Of a DNA stretch of 64,000 bases, positions 26,389-34,941 are shown one piece after another. Under the pieces are notes generated by a model, which ran no database searches, was not told the origin of the DNA, and saw nothing but the letters and a program-made list of their open reading frames with translations. A program made the translations under genes and the position numbers. The stretch is taken from positions 17,364-81,363 of the forward strand of contig CAYODJ010000007.1 in NCBI GenBank assembly GCA_964402715.1. The letters are read 5' to 3'. Position 1 is the first letter of the stretch; each line of letters begins with the position of its first letter. Source of the DNA: CALXOD01 sp964402715 (GTDB taxonomy: Bacteria; Verrucomicrobiota; Lentisphaeria; Victivallales; Victivallaceae).

Positions 26389-27162
26389 ATGAATACGGAT
26401 TGGGCCCACTCGCTGAACCAGCTGGCGCGGATTCTCTTCGAGCCGGTCTTCGGCGTGATGATCGCCGGAATCGTCCTGGGTCTGATCGTCAACGCGCGGC
26501 GCCGGGATCGGAAGTTCTACGTCGTGCTGCTGGGAGTGGGATTCATGATTGCGTGGAGATGCTGTATCCACATGCTCTCGAAACGGTATTTTGAAATCCT
26601 GATCTACGCCGGCGTCGGACTCTCCGCCTACGGACTGTGCGTCTTCCCCTCATGGGTCTCCTGCCTGTGCGGCATATTCCTGCGGCGCCGCTGTCCCGCG
26701 GCGGTCCGGGCGATGCGGCGCTACCGGCGGCTGACGGGACGCGTCATGGTTTTCGCGCTCGTCGCGGCCTGCTGCGGGAAGATGGGATGCTACAACCGTT
26801 ACGACGACACGCTTCCGCGGGGCTGCGACGCGGTCAGACGCGACGCCGCGGAAGCCGGACGTCCGGCCGTCATCGAGCTGTGTGGCGAACGGTCGCGTCT
26901 GCACTATTATTCCGGGCTTCCGGTTCTCTCCGTCGCGGCGAACGTTCCGCGGCAGGAGCAGCGGCGACGCCTGTCGGCGCTCCTGAAGCGGGGGTATGAC
27001 GCGGTCTACGTCTGCTGCAAGGAGAAGCGCGGCGAACGGTTCACGGTGGTCGAGCCGGCTCCGGCCGTGGACGGATGGGATCTCATTTTCTCCGCCCCGT
27101 GGGACAACCGCAAGAAAGCGTATCTCAACGTCTATCGGCGCAGAGGCTCCGGAAAGAAATGA
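26389..27162 (+). CDS. C-terminal half of the GT-C membrane glycosyltransferase
   Basis: This is a 257-residue product starting at an ATG only one codon (GTT) after the TGA of the preceding frame, in the same reading frame. It has about four further hydrophobic helices, at roughly residues 15-35, 42-62, 66-92 and 117-133, and a soluble C-terminal domain (about 140-257). The helix count and soluble tail are what the upstream half lacks. The sequence before its ATG has an AGGAAG, but that lies inside the upstream frame. It overlaps the next gene by ATGA. Confidence 0.6.
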   Translation: MNTDWAHSLNQLARILFEPVFGVMIAGIVLGLIVNARRRDRKFYVVLLGVGFMIAWRCCIHMLSKRYFEILIYAGVGLSAYGLCVFPSWVSCLCGIFLRRRCPAAVRAMRRYRRLTGRVMVFALVAACCGKMGCYNRYDDTLPRGCDAVRRDAAEAGRPAVIELCGERSRLHYYSGLPVLSVAANVPRQEQRRRLSALLKRGYDAVYVCCKEKRGERFTVVEPAPAVDGWDLIFSAPWDNRKKAYLNVYRRRGSGKK

Positions 27163-28604
27163 ACTCGGCAATCCGGAAACTCCTGCGCGCGGTCTTCTAC
27201 ACGTTCCGAATACGCGTCGTGATCCTGATGCTCGGCGACGTCCTGTGCGCCGTGACCGTCTTCATGGCCGCCCTGTGCGCCTTCATCGTTTTCACCGGCC
27301 ATGAACGCGCGGTGGAACGGGACTGCCGGCTGCTCGTATTTCTTGCTCTCTTCATAATCTGCAACGGGTTTTTCCGGTGTTATCACGGCAGTTTCTTCTA
27401 CCCGGGGATATGCCTGAGCAAAATCGAGGAGATCAGGCGGATTTCGCTGTCTGTTTTCCTGACGTACGTGGTGCTCTTCACCTATCTGGTGTTCACCATG
27501 GAGACGGACGTGCTTTTCTATTTCTGCCTGTCGGCTGGCATGTGCCTGACCGTCGTCGCGATGCCCGTCGTCCGCTTCGTCATGCGCTACTGCATGCAGT
27601 TCCTGGGCGTGGGGCAGGTCAAGGTGCTGATCGCCGGCGCGGGAGAGACCGGGAGGCTCGTCAGCAGCGAACTCGGGAACAGCTGCTATTACGGCTTCCG
27701 CGTCGTCGGATATCTGGACGACGATCCCGCCAAGCAGGGGAAGCTTCTCGACGGATATCCGATACTCGGTCCGCTCGCGGCCGCGAGGCGGATATCCCGT
27801 GAATTCCAGACCGAGTACGTGGTCTGCTGTCTTCCGATTCATGTTCTCAGCAGGGTGTTCAGGCATTATTCGATGGTCTTCCGGCACATCATGTTCATCC
27901 CGGACAACAGGATTCTGCCGATTTCCTGGATTTACCCCGCCTCGGTCGGGCTGCTGGGCGGCTTCGAAATCCGCAATCAGCTGCTGCTGACCATGCCGCG
28001 TCTGCTGAAAAGGCTTCTGGAGCTGCTGCTGGCGGTCTTCGGCATCGTCTGTCTGCTGCCCCTGTTCGTCGTCCTGGCTCTGGCCATAAAGCTGACGAGC
28101 CCGGGGCCGGTGTTCTATTCGGCGAAGCGTCTGGGAATCCGCGGCAGGACGATCAACGTGCTGAAGTTCCGCACGATGTACGTGGACGCAGAGCCGAAGC
28201 TGGAGCAGATTCTCGAGGAGGATCCGAAACTGAAGTCGGAGTGGTGCAGCAGCTACAAACTTCAGAACGATCCCCGCGTCACTCCCGTCGGCAGGTTTCT
28301 CCGCAAGACGTCCCTGGATGAACTTCCCCAGTTCTGGAACGTCCTGACGGGCGAGATGGCCGTCATAGGCCCTCGTCCGATTGTCAGGGACGAGATCAGA
28401 TACTACGGCAAGAGCTACGAGATCAGGAAGCGCGTCAAGCCGGGCATCACCGGTCTGTGGCAGGTTTCGGGCCGCAGCGAGGTGGACTATCAGAGACGGG
28501 TCATGCTGGACATGTACTACATCATGAACTGGTCCATCTGGATGGATTATTACATCTTCCTGAAGACTATATTCGTCGTCATCACCCGCCGGGACGCCTA
28601 CTGA
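27159..28604 (+). CDS. Undecaprenyl-phosphate sugar phosphotransferase (WbaP/WcaJ type)
   Basis: This 481-residue membrane enzyme transfers a sugar phosphate from a UDP-sugar to undecaprenyl phosphate, the first step of an exopolysaccharide or O-antigen repeat. It has N-terminal membrane helices (about 18-135), a CoA-binding-like domain with VLIAGAGETGRLVSSELG (about 148-250), and the catalytic bacterial sugar transferase domain (about 280-481) with the motifs SPGPVFYSAKRLG, LKFRTM, DELPQFWNVLTGEMAVIGPR and KPGITGLWQVSGR. The ATG at 27159 overlaps the upstream stop by ATGA. It supports a glycan-synthesis role for the upstream GT-C gene. Confidence 0.92.
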   Translation: MNSAIRKLLRAVFYTFRIRVVILMLGDVLCAVTVFMAALCAFIVFTGHERAVERDCRLLVFLALFIICNGFFRCYHGSFFYPGICLSKIEEIRRISLSVFLTYVVLFTYLVFTMETDVLFYFCLSAGMCLTVVAMPVVRFVMRYCMQFLGVGQVKVLIAGAGETGRLVSSELGNSCYYGFRVVGYLDDDPAKQGKLLDGYPILGPLAAARRISREFQTEYVVCCLPIHVLSRVFRHYSMVFRHIMFIPDNRILPISWIYPASVGLLGGFEIRNQLLLTMPRLLKRLLELLLAVFGIVCLLPLFVVLALAIKLTSPGPVFYSAKRLGIRGRTINVLKFRTMYVDAEPKLEQILEEDPKLKSEWCSSYKLQNDPRVTPVGRFLRKTSLDELPQFWNVLTGEMAVIGPRPIVRDEIRYYGKSYEIRKRVKPGITGLWQVSGRSEVDYQRRVMLDMYYIMNWSIWMDYYIFLKTIFVVITRRDAY

Positions 28605-28656
28605 GAAGAAGACGCGCCGTGCGCGTCCGGGCGCCGGCGGCCGGACGGCCGGGCTC

Positions 28657-29802
28657 TCAGGCGCGGCTGAAGAACACCTTGCAGTAGCCGTAGGCGATGA
28701 AGGCGACGGTGGGAGCCAGTCCCGCGATCGGCGCCGGCAGGATGTTCCCTTTCCCCAGCACCAGGAACACCTGGGCGATCACGATGTAGGCGACGATGAT
28801 GATCACCGCCATGATAATCGCCATCAGGCTGCCGGACCGTTCGTTTTTCGTCGCCAGCGGGATTCCCAGGAACACCGCCAGAAAGCAGGCCCAGGGGAAC
28901 GCGAGCCGGTAGTAGAAGACGGTCATGTAGATGGCGTGCACCCGCTCCGACATGTCCGGGTTACGGGACACCAGACTCCAGATCACCCATGTGGGCAGTT
29001 CCTCCTCGTCCTTGATGGCGTTGAAGATGTCGTCGGGCGTCTCCGGCAGTTCGGCGCGCGACAGCGTCAGGACGGGGAAGTGCTTCGACTGTTTCGGCAT
29101 CAGTCCGTCCTTGCTGTAGGGCGTCCAGACCGCCCTCTCGAACGTCCACCCTTTCGATTCGCTGAACACCACCCTGGCGGCGGAGATGTCCCAGTCCAGC
29201 GAACCGTCCTGGCGCATCTTCTTCAGCGTCACTCCCGAATTTTCGGCTCCGGATGAAAAGGAACGGAAGAACCAGTTGTATGTCCGGTCCGGCGAACGGT
29301 AGGTGAGCATCTTCAGATCCTCGCCGTTCTTCACGGCGGTATTGCGGATCACCATGGCTTCACGTTCCGTGTACGGAACGAGCGCCTCGTTGAAGTAGAT
29401 GTTCACACCGGTCACCAGAAGTCCCATGAGCAGGATGGGGCCGCCGCAGCGGAACAGCGACACGCCGGAGGCCCGCATCGCCGTCACCTCCAGGTTCTTC
29501 CCGAACGTCGCCATGGTCCACATGCATCCGAGCAGCATGGAGATGGGAAGCACGAAACGGATGTTGCCGGGGAGGCGCAGCAGCAGGAACGTGAAGAAGT
29601 CCCGCATCGGCGCCTCCTCGTCCAGAAAGTCGCCCAGCTCGTTGAAGACGTCCCCCAGCACGAACAGGATGACGAAAACCAGCAGCAGGACGCTGAGCTT
29701 GATCAGGAACTCCTGGAGCACGTAGAGATCCAGCGTCGGCAGCAGTCCCCAGCGGCGCGGGATCATCGTCAGCGAACGGTATTTTCGTGTATTTTCATCC
29801 AT
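28657..29802 (-). CDS. LPS export permease, LptF/LptG family
   Basis: This 381-residue inner-membrane protein of the YjgP/YjgQ family belongs to the ABC machine that moves lipopolysaccharide to the outer membrane. It has three N-terminal helices (near residues 32-55, 80-105 and 120-142), a periplasmic beta-jellyroll region (about 145-285) and three C-terminal helices. The family pattern LPISMLLGCMWTMATFGKNLE is clear. Only one such gene is present; the partner permease and LptB must lie elsewhere. Assigning LptF versus LptG is not safe from sequence alone. Confidence 0.88.
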   Translation of the reverse strand: MDENTRKYRSLTMIPRRWGLLPTLDLYVLQEFLIKLSVLLLVFVILFVLGDVFNELGDFLDEEAPMRDFFTFLLLRLPGNIRFVLPISMLLGCMWTMATFGKNLEVTAMRASGVSLFRCGGPILLMGLLVTGVNIYFNEALVPYTEREAMVIRNTAVKNGEDLKMLTYRSPDRTYNWFFRSFSSGAENSGVTLKKMRQDGSLDWDISAARVVFSESKGWTFERAVWTPYSKDGLMPKQSKHFPVLTLSRAELPETPDDIFNAIKDEEELPTWVIWSLVSRNPDMSERVHAIYMTVFYYRLAFPWACFLAVFLGIPLATKNERSGSLMAIIMAVIIIVAYIVIAQVFLVLGKGNILPAPIAGLAPTVAFIAYGYCKVFFSRA

Positions 29803-29864
29803 GCTGCCGTGGGAGTGTTTTCGGTGATTGCGTTTTGAGAAAAATACGGAAGTGCGACCCCCAT

Positions 29865-29892
29865 AATATACTCCGTCTGCCGCATATCACAA
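29865..29892 (-). promoter_or_regulatory. Promoter of the LptF/G-family gene
   Basis: On the minus strand: TTGTGA (29892-29887), 16-base spacer, TATATT (29870-29865), roughly 60 bases upstream of the gene start. Confidence 0.45.
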
Positions 29893-30057
29893 AGGTGCGC
29901 GATCCGGAATTCTGGAACTTCGGCCGCCGGAGCGACTCGGACGGTGCGCGCGGATCCGGCGGGAATCGCGGGACGGGCCGCTTGAAATATCGGCGGAGTG
30001 ATTTAACTTACAGGCAGTCCCGGACGCCGGGCGTCATGAAGAAAGGAGTCCCGAACC

Positions 30058-30825
30058 ATGAAAATCAGCCAGAAGAACCTTGCAGCGCAGCTTTACACCA
30101 TCCGGGAATATCTCAAGACTCCCAAGGACATCGCCGACTCCATGAGGAAAATCAAGGCCGCCGGATACGACGCGGTCCAGATTTCCGGAATGGGGCCGAT
30201 CGAGACGGAGGAGCTTGCGAGGATTCTGGACGGTGAAGGCCTGGTGTGCTGCGCGTCGCACGACTCGGGCGAGCTGCTGTTCAACAGCCTCGACGAGGTC
30301 ATAGACCGTCTCCACGGACTGAATTGTCCGTTCACGGCGTATCCGTACCCGCATGTCAAATGGACCTGCGAGGAGGACTGCCTCAGACTGGCCGCAGGCC
30401 TGAACGAGATCGGCGCCAGGCTCAAGGGCGAGGGGATCACGCTGTGCTACCACAATCACAACCTCGAATTCGAGAAGTTCAACGGGAGGACCGTGCTGGA
30501 CATCATCTACGCGGCATCCACCGCCGAGAACGTGAAAGGCGAGCCGGACACATACTGGGTTCAGCAGGGCGGCGCGAATCCGGTCGCGTGGATAAACAAG
30601 CTTTCGGGCCGGCTCCCGCTTCTTCATCTCAAGGACAGCGGCTACCGCGGCGGAAAACAGTGCGAGATGGAGATAGGCAGCGGCAATCTCGACTGGAAAT
30701 CCATACTCGGCGCCGCCGACGAAGCCGGATGTTTATGGTACATCGTCGAGCAGGACAACAGCCCCGGTTCGCCGTTCGATTCCCTCAGGATGAGCCGCGA
30801 CTATCTCGCGGAGAGATTCTTCTGA
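30058..30825 (+). CDS. Sugar phosphate isomerase/epimerase (xylose-isomerase-like TIM barrel)
   Basis: This 255-residue TIM-barrel protein of the AP endonuclease family 2 / IolE-type has an N-terminal LAAQLYTIREYLKTPKDIA, the metal-ligand region CYHNHNLEFEKF near residue 135-147, LLHLKDSG near 190 and YIVEQDN near 230. The His/Glu/Asp metal ligands are in place. Such proteins isomerise or epimerise sugars and inositol derivatives; the substrate is unknown. AAAGGAG lies upstream of the ATG. It stands alone between divergent and convergent neighbours. Confidence 0.85.
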   Translation: MKISQKNLAAQLYTIREYLKTPKDIADSMRKIKAAGYDAVQISGMGPIETEELARILDGEGLVCCASHDSGELLFNSLDEVIDRLHGLNCPFTAYPYPHVKWTCEEDCLRLAAGLNEIGARLKGEGITLCYHNHNLEFEKFNGRTVLDIIYAASTAENVKGEPDTYWVQQGGANPVAWINKLSGRLPLLHLKDSGYRGGKQCEMEIGSGNLDWKSILGAADEAGCLWYIVEQDNSPGSPFDSLRMSRDYLAERFF

Positions 30826-30892
30826 CCGGCAGCGCGGATCGTCCGCGGCTCCGGGCGGACGCCGCCGTCCCGGCGGCGTCCGGCGGGCCGGT

Positions 30893-31696
30893 TCAGAGCT
30901 GAATCGTCCGATAGCTGAAAGTGCGCTTCAGCGGATCGCAGGTGATCTCCACCATGCTGCCGTTCCTCGTCACGGAACCGGCGCAGTTCTCCCCGCGGCC
31001 GTCGGCGTCCGTCCGGTTGTACGGCCGGTGCACGTGACCGCAGAGAGACAGATCAATCTCTCCCGACTCTATCAGCCGCCGCACCGGTTTCTCGCCGAAA
31101 AGGCGGTGACGGAGCCGCAGGAGCGGATGATCTTCGAAGATCGGGTAGTGATTCACCAGGATGCGGGGACGGCGGTGACTCTCCCCGCACTGCCGCCGCA
31201 GCCATGCGGCGTCTTTCGCCGCGAGAAATCCCCAGGAACAGAGCAGATTGGACGGCCTCGCGGTGTTGACCAGCAGGAAATCGCAGCCGGCATGCCGTCT
31301 CAGCAGCGGGAAGTCTCCGAAGCCGAAGTCGCCGCGGGAGAGGAAATCCACCATTCCGCGGACGGCTTCGACGCAGTGCGGCCTCCTGACGTAGCAGTCG
31401 TGGTTGCCGGGAGTGTACAGGAGGGGAATCCCCGATTCCCTGAGCGGACGCAGAATCGGCAGGACTTTGGCGAACTCGCCCGGCTGACCGGTGCTGGTGA
31501 GATCGCCGGTGCAGACGACGACGTCGGGGCGCGTTTCGAGTATGTAGTCCACGGCGTGCTTCAGCTTGTGGAGATCATGCCGGTAGCGGCGGCGGAAGCG
31601 GTAGTTGAAAACGCCGACCCAGCGTTTGTCCATGTACGCGAACACGTCTTCGGCGGGACCTCCGGCATGAGGATCGGAAAAATGAATAATTTTCAT
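30893..31696 (-). CDS. Calcineurin-like metallophosphoesterase
   Basis: This 267-residue protein has all metal-binding blocks of the family: FSDPHAGG near residue 8, CTGDLTSTGQPGEF near 65, YTPGNHDCY near 95, VNHYPIFEDH near 185 and CGHVHRPYN near 225. It is probably a cytoplasmic phosphodiesterase or phosphatase of unknown substrate. The ATG at 31696 gives a start directly on the first motif. The same frame remains open for hundreds of codons upstream, but only as the antisense of the SPFH gene. It is divergent from the large SPFH operon and could share its promoter region. Confidence 0.88.
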   Translation of the reverse strand: MKIIHFSDPHAGGPAEDVFAYMDKRWVGVFNYRFRRRYRHDLHKLKHAVDYILETRPDVVVCTGDLTSTGQPGEFAKVLPILRPLRESGIPLLYTPGNHDCYVRRPHCVEAVRGMVDFLSRGDFGFGDFPLLRRHAGCDFLLVNTARPSNLLCSWGFLAAKDAAWLRRQCGESHRRPRILVNHYPIFEDHPLLRLRHRLFGEKPVRRLIESGEIDLSLCGHVHRPYNRTDADGRGENCAGSVTRNGSMVEITCDPLKRTFSYRTIQL

Positions 31697-31862
31697 GTCG
31701 GGAACGTGCGTCTCCGCTGCGTTTTGGTCCTCTTCCGCCCGAAAGGCAGGCGTACGGACATCCGATCTACTGTATCTCCGGAGACCGCCGATTTCAAGGG
31801 CGGAACACGGTTCCGCCGCCCTTCGGGCCGCCGCCGGATGGCGCGATTTTTTCCGGCCGCCC

Positions 31863-31891
31863 TTGCATTTTGGCAAATCGGGTGCTAATAA
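31863..31891 (+). promoter_or_regulatory. Promoter of the SPFH/P-type ATPase operon
   Basis: TTGCAT (31863-31868), 17-base spacer and TAATAA (31886-31891), about 100 bases upstream of the first SPFH gene. TTGGCA at 31870 offers an alternative -35. Confidence 0.5.
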
Positions 31892-31993
31892 TACAGGCGT
31901 GGTGGTGTCTACTCGGAAGACGGACATCCATGTTCTGTGTTCATCGTGTCGGATTCGCGTGCGGGTTGTCTTAAGCGGGAGATAGTCGCGGTT

Positions 31994-33940
31994 ATGGATG
32001 ACAGGAATGATTTGCGGGCTGCGGTGGACCGCTCCCGGCTGATGGTCAGATTGTCGGCGGTCGGCGGCGTCTTGTCCCTGACGATGCTGATACTGGTCGT
32101 GATCATGGGCGTCGTCAAGGAAAGTTTCGCGGGATCCGATGTTTTCTCTCTGTCCGTGATTCCGTTGAGCCTGTCGCTGTTCTTCGCGGCGGCGGCGCTG
32201 GTCTACGGCGTCCTCGACAATGCGGCGGCGGCGGAGAGGGAGAGCAGATTCCTGCTGGAGAGACGCAAGGACAACCGCGTGCTCGACGCCGAGGAGGACG
32301 TGCGCTTCACGGCGGGCCGCTCCTTCGAGAACTACAGGAAGTACGCCCCCTACGTGGTGACCGTGGCGGCCGCCCTGGGCGCGGCTCTGCTGCTCTTTCT
32401 GTTCTACCGCTACTGGGCGGCGAGGACGGGCGGCGGCCCGAAGCCGCTGAACGCCTTGAATTCGGCTCTCGTCTCGTCGGTTCTGATGCTGATATGCATG
32501 TTCGGCGGCGCCTTCTTCGTGGGGCAGTCCCGGCAGAGTTCGTTCCGGTGGCTGCGTCCGCTGGGGAGCTGGCTGGTCGGCGCCGGCGGCGTCATGCTGG
32601 GCGGCGCGGTGGTGTCCGTCTGCAACCACAATCAGGTGGCTCTCGACAGGCCTCTGTCGCTGGTCGTCTTCTGGCTGCTGGGGGCACTGGACGCGGAGCT
32701 GCTGCTGAATTTCGTCATCGAGTTCTACCGTCCCAGGACGCTGGCGGAGACGCGTCCCCTCTTCGAAAGCAGGCTGCTGGCCCTGTTCACCGAGCCGGGC
32801 GGCGTCATGCGCAACATGGCCGACGCGCTGGACTACCAGTTCGGCTTCAAGGTTTCGGGGACGTGGATTTACGGGTTCGTCGAACGCTCGCTGTTTCCGA
32901 TATGCGTGGTGTGGGCGCTCACCCTCTGGCTGTTCACGTCGATCCACGAGGTCGGTCCGGACGAGGTCGGAATACGCGAACGTTTCGGGAGCGTGGTGTC
33001 CGAGAAGCCGCTCCGCGCCGGAATCTACTTCGAAATGCCGTGGCCGTTCGGCAGCATCAACCGGTTCAGCTGCGCCCGCGTCCATGAGATAGTCGCCGGC
33101 GAGAACGAACATGCCGAGGACGGCGACCGCCGGCAGGGGAAAAAGCCGGAGGTGATTCTCTGGACCAAGGCGCATGCCTCCGGCGAGAACAATTTCGTCG
33201 TGGCGGTCGAGCCGGAGGGGAGCATGCAGCAGCGCGAGGACCGGGACGGCGTCTCGGTCGCGTTTCTGTCGCTGGGGATGCCGGTGCAGTACCGCATCAG
33301 GGAGAGCCAGCTGATGGACTACGCCTACAGGAACCGGGATCCGGAGGCGATGCTGAGGCATATCAGCGAACAGGTGGTGACGGAGTATCTGGCGAGCTGC
33401 TCGCTGATGCACATCATGTCCGACGGAAGGCACGAGGCCGCAAACGTGATGCGCAGGCGCATCCAGAAGCTCGCCGACGAGGAGAGGCTGGGCGTCGACG
33501 TCGTCGCGGTCAACCTGCTGGGGGTTCATCCTCCGGTGGAGAAGGTCGCGCCGGCATTCCAGGAGGTCATCGGCGCCATGGAGCAGAAGGAGGCGAGGGT
33601 GCTGGAGGCGAAGGCCTACGCCGCGAAAATTCTTCCCGACGCCGAATCGAAGGCGCGGCAGGTCGTGCAGGACGCGGAGTCGTATCGGTACAGGACCAGC
33701 AAGGTCGCGGAGGCCGAGAGCCAGCGGTTTGACAAGCAGCTGCGTTCGTATCAGGCCATGCCCGCGATGTTCATGCTGAACTCCCGTCTGTCTCTTCTGG
33801 AGAAGGACGCGGCCAACGCCCGGAAATTCATTTTGAGCTCTTCGCTGCGCAACGAGATTTACGAGCTCAATTTCGAACAGAAGGAGCGCCTTGATCTTAT
33901 CGACGCGGATTTGGGAACGTTGGTCGACCGGAAAAAGTGA
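31994..33940 (+). CDS. SPFH/Band 7 protein fused to a multi-spanning membrane domain
   Basis: This 648-residue protein has six hydrophobic helices in the N-terminal 245 residues (near 18-41, 50-74, 119-139, 157-177, 186-210 and 221-243). A seventh at about 299-317 leads directly into an SPFH/HflK-like domain starting EVGPDEVGIRERFGSVV near 319. A coiled-coil stretch with EARVLEAKAYAAKILPDAESKARQ-type repeats lies around 530-580. Ordinary HflK has one membrane helix and about 380-420 residues, so the N-terminal membrane domain is extra. I chose ATG 31994, with GGGAGA upstream. It is the first of three SPFH genes in a row; function beyond membrane scaffolding is unknown. Confidence 0.85.
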   Translation: MDDRNDLRAAVDRSRLMVRLSAVGGVLSLTMLILVVIMGVVKESFAGSDVFSLSVIPLSLSLFFAAAALVYGVLDNAAAAERESRFLLERRKDNRVLDAEEDVRFTAGRSFENYRKYAPYVVTVAAALGAALLLFLFYRYWAARTGGGPKPLNALNSALVSSVLMLICMFGGAFFVGQSRQSSFRWLRPLGSWLVGAGGVMLGGAVVSVCNHNQVALDRPLSLVVFWLLGALDAELLLNFVIEFYRPRTLAETRPLFESRLLALFTEPGGVMRNMADALDYQFGFKVSGTWIYGFVERSLFPICVVWALTLWLFTSIHEVGPDEVGIRERFGSVVSEKPLRAGIYFEMPWPFGSINRFSCARVHEIVAGENEHAEDGDRRQGKKPEVILWTKAHASGENNFVVAVEPEGSMQQREDRDGVSVAFLSLGMPVQYRIRESQLMDYAYRNRDPEAMLRHISEQVVTEYLASCSLMHIMSDGRHEAANVMRRRIQKLADEERLGVDVVAVNLLGVHPPVEKVAPAFQEVIGAMEQKEARVLEAKAYAAKILPDAESKARQVVQDAESYRYRTSKVAEAESQRFDKQLRSYQAMPAMFMLNSRLSLLEKDAANARKFILSSSLRNEIYELNFEQKERLDLIDADLGTLVDRKK

Positions 33941-33980
33941 GTCAATCGGGCAGGAAGTCATTCGAGGAGGCGAGCAGGTT

Positions 33981-34916
33981 ATGTCATCGGAACGTTTTTT
34001 AAGGCACTGGCCGACGGTTTTGCTCGGCGTGATTGTGGCGGCGGTGCTGTTCGCGGCGATCGTCACGTACCGCGTCAACCAGAACGAGTGCGCCGTGGTC
34101 ACCATGCTGGGCAGGATTCAGCAGGGCAGTCCCGGACCCGGGCTGCATCTGCGGTGGCCGTACCCGTTTCAGCGCGTCTACAAGTTCGATCGGCGCACCC
34201 GCTGCTTCGAGGGCAACGCCGGCAAACTGGAGGAGTCCACGACCGCGGACGGGCAGAACGTCCTGATCGGAACCTTTGTCAACTACCGGATCAGCGATCC
34301 CAAATTGTTCTTCACCTCTTTCGAAAGGATCGGCGAGGCCGAAAAGCAGCTGAACAACTGGATGAGGGATTCGCGGAACGCGGTCTTCGGCCGCTACCGC
34401 TTCGCTCAGATCATCAACACCGACCCGGCGAAGATGAAGCTCGGGGTCATGCAGGACGAGATTCTCAGGGAGCTGGCGGATCGCGCGGCTCCGTTCGGGC
34501 TGGAGATTCAGTTCGTCGGCATAAACGTGATAAACGTGCCGACGACGATCAGCGAGGAGGTGTTCAAGCGCATGATTCAGGAGCGCAAGGTGGTGGCTCA
34601 GGATTACCTGTCGAGAGGGGCGCAGGAGGCGTCCGACATCCGGACCAAGGCGGATCAGAAGCGCGCCGAGATCCTCACCAACGCCGAGGCCACCGCCAAG
34701 AGCATCCGCGCCCAGGGGGACGCCGAGGCCGCCAAGTATTACGAGGTCTTCAAGGAGAATCCGGAGCTGGCGGCTTTCCTGAGAAAGCTCGATTCGCTGC
34801 GGCAGATTATGAAGGGCCGCACCACATTGGTGCTCGACACCAACGCCGCCCCGTTCGACCTGCTGAAGATCGGAGCGGACAAGCTGGCTCCGGCGGCGGG
34901 GCCGGTCGCGCACTGA
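33981..34916 (+). CDS. HflC-like SPFH protein
   Basis: This 311-residue protein has one N-terminal membrane helix (about residues 12-32) and an SPFH domain beginning VNQNECAVVTMLGRIQ. HLRWPYPFQRVYKFDRR follows, and a C-terminal coiled coil contains TKADQKRAEILTNAEATAKS. The overall order and length match HflC, which with HflK forms a large membrane cage around the FtsH protease. The true start is ATG 33981 after GAGGAGGCGAGC; earlier codons overlap the preceding gene. FtsH is not in this window, so a HflKC role is by analogy only. Confidence 0.88.
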   Translation: MSSERFLRHWPTVLLGVIVAAVLFAAIVTYRVNQNECAVVTMLGRIQQGSPGPGLHLRWPYPFQRVYKFDRRTRCFEGNAGKLEESTTADGQNVLIGTFVNYRISDPKLFFTSFERIGEAEKQLNNWMRDSRNAVFGRYRFAQIINTDPAKMKLGVMQDEILRELADRAAPFGLEIQFVGINVINVPTTISEEVFKRMIQERKVVAQDYLSRGAQEASDIRTKADQKRAEILTNAEATAKSIRAQGDAEAAKYYEVFKENPELAAFLRKLDSLRQIMKGRTTLVLDTNAAPFDLLKIGADKLAPAAGPVAH

Positions 34917-34941
34917 CGGTCGGCGGGAGAAAGGCGGAATC

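Noticed and set aside
30893..34105. A 1070-codon minus-strand open frame ending in the metallophosphoesterase
   Set aside because: The first 800 codons are the antisense of the first SPFH gene. The enzyme begins at 31696.
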